DNA from: Ascoidea tarda (nom. inval.)
Lineage: Eukaryota > Ascomycota > Saccharomycetes > Ascoideales > Ascoideaceae
NCBI GenBank assembly: GCA_030560485.1
Contig: JAKTTS010000072.1
Span: 1 to 43,050 of the forward strand
Length of the DNA stretch: 43,050 nt
Direction: 5' to 3'
Below the pieces are notes generated by a model. It did not search any database. It saw only the letters and a program-made list of their open reading frames with translations, and had not been told where the DNA came from. Position numbers and translations under genes: made by a program. Shown piece by piece: positions 37,272 through 43,050 of the stretch; position 1 is the first letter of the stretch, and each line of letters opens with the position of its first letter.

Positions 37272-38801
37272 TTAAACAGAAAAAATGCTAATTGTGTTTT
37301 TAGTTATTGAATCAGTAGCTAAAGCTAAACCATCAGGGCTTATTGCCATATGACGAATATTTTTTTCATTATTTTTATCCAATCTCTGAATTACCTTGCC
37401 TTTTAAAAAATCCCATACTACACCACCGTAGTTATCGATGGATGTAAACATTAATCTACCTGATCTTGAAAAGTTTATATCAAGGATTCCTTCATCGTCC
37501 TGATTATTATCTAAGGATGAGAAAAGTGAAGAGTATTTATCAAAATTTGAACTTTTATTTTTATTCTTTTTGTTAAAATTGAATTGAGTATTGGAGCTGC
37601 AATTAAAGTTGTTATTAGAATCAATGGTATAGATGTTTTTAGGATTATTGTTGGCATAAACATAATTTGAGTTATTCATTTGATCGTTGAAAGAGTAACT
37701 TTGAATTTGAACGGACCCGACTCTTATATCATAAAGTGAGATATCCTTATTTGCAGTACCGACAACAAAATTATGGTTGTTTGGTAAGAATTTGACAGCA
37801 GTGATTTCATTATTAAAGCTAGTTATTAGATTTTGGTTATTTACATTGAATTTAAGAATTGAGGTGGGTTGTCTCAAGTCGTGTAGTTTAACTGAATTGT
37901 TTCCACTACTAGTTAAAAACAAATTATTTTTAATAGAGTTGTTGCTAATAATGGTGTTATTTGATTGAACAGAGAGACAAGAAATATCAGAAATGTGATT
38001 TTCATAATTGAGAGTGATTTTCTTTTTATTGATATCCCACAATGAAGCTAATTTCCCTGAGGTGGTTAATAGTGAATTATCATCTGTGAATTCGGATTCA
38101 GATATATAACTCTTTGAGGGAGATTCCAATGTTGTTAGTATTGAGGGATTTAATAATTTAGAAGTCATTTCAAAGGAGTTGTAATCGTAAGAATTATTTG
38201 AGTTATTTGAGTTATTTGAATTTGTTGACTGAGTACTATTTTTATGACTATGAGTACGATAGCTGGTAAAATTGTTATTATTGTTATTATTGTTAATAAA
38301 GTTGTTATCAATTGAAGATATGTATGCTTTGTAGTTTGGTAATTTGAATAAGATGCATTTGTTATCGAGATTACCAGAGCAAACAATTTGGTTATCTGGA
38401 GATATTGCTACAGAAGTTGTGTAATCAGTTTGGTTTAGCTTTAGGATACCAATTTTAAGACCTAGTTGAGCATTCCAAAAGAGTAAGTTATGGCTATCAT
38501 CAGCGGTGATCAAGTAGTCTGAATCACTGGTCCATTTTATGCATTGGATGTTACTCAAATGGCCTTTTAATTCGTAGTATTTTTTCAAGTGTAGATCAAT
38601 GTTATTTGAATTTGAGTTGTTGATTAAATTATTGATTTTGGGATTATTTATGATGAAATTGAATAAATTTGTATCTCTTAAATTTAATAGCTTTTTATTG
38701 ATTTGATTTTCTAGTAGGATTTGTTCATGATCTAAATAGTTGATTTGATTTTGTAGATTGTAAATCTTTTTGTGTATATTTGATTTATTGATAATAGACA
38801 T
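37272..38801 (-). CDS. STE4: G-protein beta subunit of the mating pathway, Ste4-like
   Basis: A 509-residue WD40 protein that matches yeast Ste4 (423 residues) block by block. Ste4 with Ste18 is the G-beta-gamma dimer that carries the pheromone signal at the plasma membrane. The N-terminus is a coiled coil (LQNQINYLDHEQILLENQIN), which in G-beta proteins binds gamma. Then come YYELKGHLSNIQCIKWTSDS, SVAISPDNQIVCSGNLDNKC, YISESEFTDDNSLLTTSGKL, SLWDINKKKI and NFSRSGRLMFTSIDNYGGVV with WDFLKGKV. The C-terminus is SPDGLALATD followed by ISIFSV. It is divergent: several blades lack the Trp-Asp pair, and Asn/Ser-rich insertions lie between blades (about residues 167-200 and 375-420). The start is an ATG at 38801. 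A different G-beta is possible but less likely, because the block order and wording follow Ste4 closely. Confidence 0.8.
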   Translation of the reverse strand: MSIINKSNIHKKIYNLQNQINYLDHEQILLENQINKKLLNLRDTNLFNFIINNPKINNLINNSNSNNIDLHLKKYYELKGHLSNIQCIKWTSDSDYLITADDSHNLLFWNAQLGLKIGILKLNQTDYTTSVAISPDNQIVCSGNLDNKCILFKLPNYKAYISSIDNNFINNNNNNNNFTSYRTHSHKNSTQSTNSNNSNNSNNSYDYNSFEMTSKLLNPSILTTLESPSKSYISESEFTDDNSLLTTSGKLASLWDINKKKITLNYENHISDISCLSVQSNNTIISNNSIKNNLFLTSSGNNSVKLHDLRQPTSILKFNVNNQNLITSFNNEITAVKFLPNNHNFVVGTANKDISLYDIRVGSVQIQSYSFNDQMNNSNYVYANNNPKNIYTIDSNNNFNCSSNTQFNFNKKNKNKSSNFDKYSSLFSSLDNNQDDEGILDINFSRSGRLMFTSIDNYGGVVWDFLKGKVIQRLDKNNEKNIRHMAISPDGLALATDSITKNTISIFSV

Positions 38802-39531
38802 TGTTATTATTATTGAGAGTTATAAAAGTTGAATTGGAAAAAAATAATTTTGAAATGACAAGAAATAAAGGTTAAAAATACTAAAATAAAAAATTAAAGA
38901 AACACACAAAAAACAAGATAAAAGAATGAATAAGAATGAATGGAAATAAAAAAAATAAATAAGGATTGCAATTTTAATGAAATAAAATGAAAAGAGAATT
39001 ATATTTATATTACTTTCAGATCAATTTTTCAATTGATTTTAAAGATGGAATCATAGTGTGATGCTTGACTAAGAAGTAAAAAAAATTAAAATTTTACAAG
39101 TATTGTAGTAAATAGGTGAGTGAGTACTACAGTTAGAAGAACCGAGTAATGCGAATTAAAAGTTGATGGTGAAAGAAGCTAGGATAAAAAAATCTAGAGA
39201 TCGAGCTGAATCAAATAAAGTAAATTGATCAAATCGTGGTAGATAATGTTTGGTGTATATAGTTAAAAGTTTTAAATACAAATAAAATGTAATAGATATA
39301 TTTTAAGATTAAAGTTCGGAAACTTAGAATAGAAATGAGATGCAGATAATAATAAAAAGACAATAATGGCTATTATGTATCGAACAGAATTGATGAAAAC
39401 CTGTTATTGTGAAACGAATTGCCCCAAACCATAATAGCCAAAAAGTTTAGAGCGAAAAGGGAAGTGAATACAGATTATATGAGGAATTCATCTTCAAACA
39501 AAAAAGAGCCACAAAACAGGGTGAAAATGGG
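38802..39531. promoter_or_regulatory. Upstream region of STE4
   Basis: 730 bp of A-rich sequence. It contains an 11-bp inverted repeat (39367-39377 with 39430-39440) and a one-mismatch match to the pheromone response element (TGAAACG at 39410-39416), which by itself is not convincing. No gene was recognised. Confidence 0.35.
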
Positions 39532-39549
39532 AAAAAAAAGCAAAAAAAA
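39532..39549 (-). terminator. RNA polymerase III terminator of tRNA-Ala
   Basis: Two runs of eight A on the plus strand (39542-39549 and 39532-39539) read as T8 on the minus strand. The first starts 3 nt after the tRNA's last base, as expected for a Pol III stop. Confidence 0.85.
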
Positions 39550-39552
39550 CAA

Positions 39553-39625
39553 TGGACGAGTTGGGAATTGAACCCAAGACCTTCTGCACGCTAAGCAGAC
39601 GCGCTACCAACTGCGCTACACGCCC
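39553..39625 (-). tRNA. tRNA-Ala(AGC)
   Basis: A 73-nt intronless tRNA read on the minus strand. The acceptor stem GGGCGTG pairs with CTCGTCC, with the same U-U mismatch as S. cerevisiae tRNA-Ala(AGC). Other parts are the D arm GCGCAGTTGGTAGCGC, the anticodon arm TCTGC-TTAGCGT-GCAGA with anticodon AGC, the T arm with GGTTCAATTCC (B box), and the discriminator base A. The 3' CCA is not encoded. A T run follows directly. The plus-strand reading frame through this gene gives the familiar false peptide of tRNA antisense sequence. Confidence 0.97.
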
Positions 39626-40017
39626 TCTTGATACTGAACAGAAATGCATTTATCATTATCAAGGTACAACCACCAGTGTGGAAGACACGGTGTCTGACCT
39701 AAGCCCGCGTGACACGCTTATCCAAGCAGTGCATGCCGGCAGTCTTTCCGCGGGTGCCCAAAACGGCAGCTCGCACCGGAATCACGCAGACGCTCAGGTG
39801 ACGGCGCGCGGGGCGGAAAATCGCTCACGAAAAGAAACAGCCGAAGAAAAATTTTCCAGACTAGCGCCGACACAAAAGGCAACCAGAAGAAAGAGCAACG
39901 CTGGGGATGCTTTTCCCTTTATCTCTCGCAGCTCTGGCGCCATGGGCAGATTGTATAAATACCTGCGAATCGCTTGCTTTCTTCTAGGCTTCTCTTGATA
40001 CTCGCTAACAGATCACC
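39626..40017 (+). promoter_or_regulatory. GC-rich promoter of the NADH dehydrogenase gene
   Basis: About 390 bp, with roughly 60% G+C between 39700 and 39850. TATAAATA at 39954-39961 lies 57 bp before the ATG and is a good core-promoter candidate. A 13-nt palindrome (agacac-g-gtgtct, 39683-39695) lies upstream. No other gene was seen. Confidence 0.55.
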
Positions 40018-41835
40018 ATGTACCGCCAGAATATCGCTTTGAGTGTCAAACTCAACCTTAACAGTGCTCTTTCGAGATCCACAAAGCCTAGTACCTTTCG
40101 CTATTTTAATGCTCTTAGCAATCCCACCGCTCTCAGAAACGTCAACTGCACATTTCCAGCCTCAAATGTTATCTCCCGTCACTATTCAGCTGTTTCAAAC
40201 GACATCCCTCCATCCAAACCTCCTTCTTCCTTCAGGAAATTTATGAAATACTCCTGGAAATTCACCTGGATATCCTCGTTGTTCACCTTTTCCTACTTGG
40301 TCTACCTCATCTACGACGAAAACAATCCTAATTTAAAGCAGGTTCCTCATGATAAGAACAAGAAGAACTTGATCATCCTAGGTTCCGGTTGGTCTTCTAT
40401 ATCCTTGTTAAAAAATTTAGATACCACTTTATACAATGTCACAATAATTTCCCCCAGAGATTTCTTTCTTTTCACTCCTTTATTACCTTCTGTTCCCACT
40501 GGAACTTTGGACTTGAATTCAATCACCGAACCTTTGCAACAAATTGTCAAAAGAACCAAGGGCCAAGTCAACTTCATTGAAGCTGAAGCAACTGATATTG
40601 ATCCTGTTTCAAAAAAGATTTCTCTTAAATCAGTTTCCGTCAACAGCTCAAATAATACATCTGAAAAGGACCAAAATGAAAATGAATCTGAAACAATTGT
40701 TAAAAACTACAATTTGAACTACGACGTTTTGGTTGTAGGTGTTGGCGCTAAGGTTAACACCTTTGGTATTCCTGGTGTTCAAAAATACGCTTGCTACTTA
40801 AAAGAAGCCTCTGACTCCTCAAAAATCCGTAAAAACATACTCAAAACAATTGAAGCCGCCTCAATATTGCCAAAAGATGATCCAGAAAGAAAAAGACTAT
40901 TGTCAATGGTCATAGTAGGTGGTGGTCCAACCGGTGTGGAATTTGCTGGTGAATTACATGACTATATTCATGATGACTTGAAAAAATGGATGCCCCAAAT
41001 TGCTGATGAAATTAAAGTGACCGTAATTGAAGCTTTACCAAACATTCTAAATATGTTTGATAAAAAACTAATTGATTACGCTGAACATATCTTGATTGAT
41101 GAAACTTCAATTAATTTGCAAACTAAAACTTTAGTCCAAAATGTTGATGAATCAAACATTTACGCAAAATTAATCACTGACAAAAACAATATTAACGAAA
41201 ACCAAAATCAAGTAATCAAAATACCTTATGGTGTACTAGTATGGGCTACTGGTAATGGTCAAAGAGAAATTACAAATAATTTAATCCAAGCTATTCCTTC
41301 TCAAAATAATTCAAAACGTGGTTTGTTGATTGACGAATGTTTAAATGTTATCGGCGCTAAAGATATCTTTGCCTTTGGTGATTGTACTTTTACAAATTAT
41401 GCTCCAACTGCTCAAGTCGCCTACCAACAAGGTATCTATTTAGCTGATCATTTGAAAAGTTTAGCTAAAATTGATATTCTAAATGAAAAATTATCAAATT
41501 TGACTCTAAAACAAAACAATCTTCCTGATATTAACATCAACTATGACAAAGAAATTAAAACTTTATCCAAAAAATTAATCAACTATCAAAACAGCTTACA
41601 TGGTTTTACCTATCATCATATGGGGTCCTTAGCTTATATCGGTTCTGATAAGGCAATTGCTGACTTATCTTGGAAAGATTGGCAAACTATCTCAACTGGC
41701 GGTATTATGACTTTTGTATTTTGGAGAACTGCTTATGTATCAATGTGTTTAAGCATGAGAAATAAAGTATTGGTTTGCCTTGATTGGTTTAAAGTTGGTC
41801 TCTTCGGTAGAGATTTAAATCCAAGAGATACTTGA
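40018..41835 (+). CDS. NDE1: Mitochondrial external-type NADH dehydrogenase (NDH-2)
   Basis: A 605-residue single-subunit, rotenone-insensitive NADH:ubiquinone oxidoreductase. The first ~70 residues are Ser/Arg-rich with few acidic residues, as in mitochondrial presequences. A single TM (WISSLFTFSYLVYLIYDENN, about residues 85-104) follows. That anchor is typical of external (intermembrane-space-facing) enzymes such as Nde1 (560 residues) and is absent from internal Ndi1. The FAD-binding fold has GSGWSS at 122-127, then FFLFTPLLPSVPTGTLDL. The NADH-binding fold has VGGGPTGVEFAGEL from about 300. Near the C-terminus are FGDCTFTNYAPTAQVAYQQG and GLFGRDLNPRD. The length exceeds Nde1 through a polar insertion near residues 210-230. 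All 62 Leu codons avoid CTG. The start is an ATG at 40018 after a TATA element. NDE2 or another NDH-2 paralogue cannot be excluded. Confidence 0.88.
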   Translation: MYRQNIALSVKLNLNSALSRSTKPSTFRYFNALSNPTALRNVNCTFPASNVISRHYSAVSNDIPPSKPPSSFRKFMKYSWKFTWISSLFTFSYLVYLIYDENNPNLKQVPHDKNKKNLIILGSGWSSISLLKNLDTTLYNVTIISPRDFFLFTPLLPSVPTGTLDLNSITEPLQQIVKRTKGQVNFIEAEATDIDPVSKKISLKSVSVNSSNNTSEKDQNENESETIVKNYNLNYDVLVVGVGAKVNTFGIPGVQKYACYLKEASDSSKIRKNILKTIEAASILPKDDPERKRLLSMVIVGGGPTGVEFAGELHDYIHDDLKKWMPQIADEIKVTVIEALPNILNMFDKKLIDYAEHILIDETSINLQTKTLVQNVDESNIYAKLITDKNNINENQNQVIKIPYGVLVWATGNGQREITNNLIQAIPSQNNSKRGLLIDECLNVIGAKDIFAFGDCTFTNYAPTAQVAYQQGIYLADHLKSLAKIDILNEKLSNLTLKQNNLPDININYDKEIKTLSKKLINYQNSLHGFTYHHMGSLAYIGSDKAIADLSWKDWQTISTGGIMTFVFWRTAYVSMCLSMRNKVLVCLDWFKVGLFGRDLNPRDT

Positions 41836-42166
41836 TTTACTCATTAATTTATTTCAATAGCTATATCATTTAATATTCTATATTCATTATATTTGGTTTT
41901 TTTGTGTTTTTTTGTTGGCTTTTTTTTTATTTTTTTCATCTTAATTTCATCTTAATTTCATTTTAATCTCATATCCTTTTAATTTTATCTTTATCTTCAT
42001 TTTCATTTTTGTTTTTGTTTTTATTTTCATTTTTAACACTTAATTCTTATCCCGTTCATTTATTCATTACCTATCAATTTTCTTATAAATTCTTTTTATA
42101 CATTTTTTTACTCACTAATTAATCAAGGTCATTTAATTACAAACCATTTATTCAATTATAAAATAT
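41836..42166. other. Convergent 3' intergenic, NDE1 / YIP5
   Basis: 331 bp between convergent stops. It is strongly T-rich on the plus strand, with short cattttaattt/cttaatttcat repeats near 41935-42035. No gene was seen. Confidence 0.4.
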
Positions 42167-43050
42167 TTAGGAAAAATTATGGAAAAAAGTAAATTTAATT
42201 GTCATCGCAAAAATCGCTTGAATTATTCCTAAGCCTGTCAAAATTAAATAAGCTTTCCTATAATCACTGATACCTTCAATTGAATTGTTGTCATTTAAAT
42301 CAATATTTTTTTTAAAAATAGGTAATAAAATGAAAAATAAATTTCCAAAGCTAAATAAATAGCCAATAAAAATAAAGATCCAAATTAATAAATTTTCCAA
42401 AAACTTGAAATTAATCAAAAATATTTTGAAAAAATTTAATAATGAAAGTGGTATCCAAACTAAATTTGAATATCCAAAAATTTCGATAGTTTTAATTAGT
42501 TTTAAAAACCTTTTAAAATTCAACCATTTAGCTATTAGATATATTATGACTGGTATAATAATAGTATAAGAATATAAATAAATTAGTGAATTTGTTAAAT
42601 TATTAAAATTGGAGTTACTAATCAAGTTGTTATTATTATCATTATCAGGATTCCGATAATTTATCCCATTTTTGATAAAATTGTATAACAAATCTGAAGA
42701 TGATTTTGAAAAGAATAATATAAATGAAATTGTTGCAATGATCCAAATTGGTCCATAAAGTTCTCCAATATCATCTTCAATATTATTAAAATTCGAATTG
42801 ATATAAAGAGGATTTAAATTTTTCGATGTTGAAATTTTATAGTTTGAATAAATATTTAAATAATTCAATACTTTTTTGAAGAAAAACGACGAGGTTAAAT
42901 TAAAATACTTTCTGTAATAATTTATTGAAAAATAACTACTTGATTCTAATTCATTGCCATTGCTATCTCTAACATCATTGTTAGCTTGATATGTTGATTG
43001 AGATTGAGATTGAGATTGAGATTGAGATTGAGATTGAGATTGAGATTGAG
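42167..43050 (-). CDS. YIP5: Yip1-domain Golgi membrane protein, Yip5-like (5' end outside window)
   Basis: The frame is open from the stop at 42167 to the window's right edge, so the N-terminus is missing. The visible part begins with a Ser-Gln repeat encoded by a hexanucleotide repeat. A polar linker follows, then the Yip1-domain signature DIGELYGPIWIIATISFIL, and about five TMs. A hallmark is FGYSNLVWIPLSL, the GYS-W-P motif between TM2 and TM3 of Yip proteins. It ends ...FAMTIKFTFFHNFS. Yip proteins cycle between ER and Golgi and bind prenylated Rab GTPases. ELYGPxWI is closest to what I recall of Yip5 (animal YIPF1/2), but Yip4 is a possible alternative. The ATG is not in the window; a TTG at 42868 is internal to the frame. 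Confidence 0.75.
   Translation of the reverse strand, partial: QSQSQSQSQSQSQSQSQSTYQANNDVRDSNGNELESSSYFSINYYRKYFNLTSSFFFKKVLNYLNIYSNYKISTSKNLNPLYINSNFNNIEDDIGELYGPIWIIATISFILFFSKSSSDLLYNFIKNGINYRNPDNDNNNNLISNSNFNNLTNSLIYLYSYTIIIPVIIYLIAKWLNFKRFLKLIKTIEIFGYSNLVWIPLSLLNFFKIFLINFKFLENLLIWIFIFIGYLFSFGNLFFILLPIFKKNIDLNDNNSIEGISDYRKAYLILTGLGIIQAIFAMTIKFTFFHNFS
42996..43050. repeat. Hexanucleotide repeat (GATTGA)n
   Basis: At least nine exact copies of gattga run into the window's end. In the Yip1-domain gene (minus strand) they encode alternating Ser and Gln. The total length is unknown because the window stops inside the array. Confidence 0.9.

Noticed and set aside
39410-39416. TGAAACG as a pheromone response element for STE4
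   Set aside because: One mismatch to TGAAACA, a single copy, over 600 bp from the gene; expected by chance.
39552-39998. 148-codon plus-strand ORF starting MDELGIEPKTFC
   Set aside because: Its first part is the antisense reading of tRNA-Ala(AGC), a well-known false peptide, and the rest is GC-rich promoter sequence.
1-43050. Transposon, LTR, CRISPR or virus-like element
   Set aside because: I saw no transposase or polymerase motifs, terminal repeats with target duplications, or regularly spaced repeats.

Overview
The window looks like nuclear DNA from a budding yeast (Saccharomycotina). It is about two-thirds A+T. The genes are compact and appear intronless, and many are near orthologues of Saccharomyces cerevisiae genes. 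The proteins are rich in Asn, Ser and acidic runs. Leucine codon CTG is almost absent: 0 of 79 Leu codons in the NDE1-like and XPT1 genes, and none seen in GC-rich stretches that use CTC and TTG freely. The few in-frame CTGs found lie in polar, disordered segments. This suggests a lineage that has reassigned CUG (for example CUG-Ser), but does not prove it. The species cannot be named from the sequence alone.

Layout. (1) 1-6200 is gene-poor and decayed. It holds a broken protein-kinase-like gene (478-1992) and two relics of an F-box/leucine-rich-repeat (LRR) family (2381-4903). (2) 6205-16416 is a same-strand tandem array of four DHA1-type major-facilitator (MFS) drug:H+ antiporters. The first and last share a 181-bp identical tract, best explained by gene conversion. 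(3) 16989-35057 is conserved housekeeping sequence: a YLR419W-like DEAH/RHA helicase, XPT1, an SGM1/TMF-like Golgi coiled-coil protein, DPH2, SWD1, a Zn2Cys6 regulator and SSL2. (4) 35280-36460 holds two more F-box/LRR relics, on the other strand. (5) 37272-43050 contains a divergent STE4-like G-beta gene, tRNA-Ala(AGC), an external-type NADH dehydrogenase (NDE1-like) and a Yip1-domain gene (YIP5-like) cut by the window end.

The genes do not form one pathway. The array probably serves efflux of toxic compounds or polyamines; two of its promoters carry Yap1-type TTAGTAA/TTACTAA sites. The other genes serve chromatin (SWD1), transcription and DNA repair (SSL2), translation (DPH2, helicase), purine salvage (XPT1), Golgi traffic (SGM1, YIP5), mating signalling (STE4) and respiration (NDE1). 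Three divergent gene pairs share short promoters: helicase/XPT1, SGM1/DPH2 and SWD1/Zn-cluster. Several promoters and 5' ends sit in GC-rich islands of about 55-65% G+C that stand out from the AT-rich background.

The most novel material is the decaying F-box/LRR family, with relics of four copies in both flanks, and the array with its conversion tract and a shared N-terminal motif. I saw no CRISPR array, intact transposon or virus-like element.
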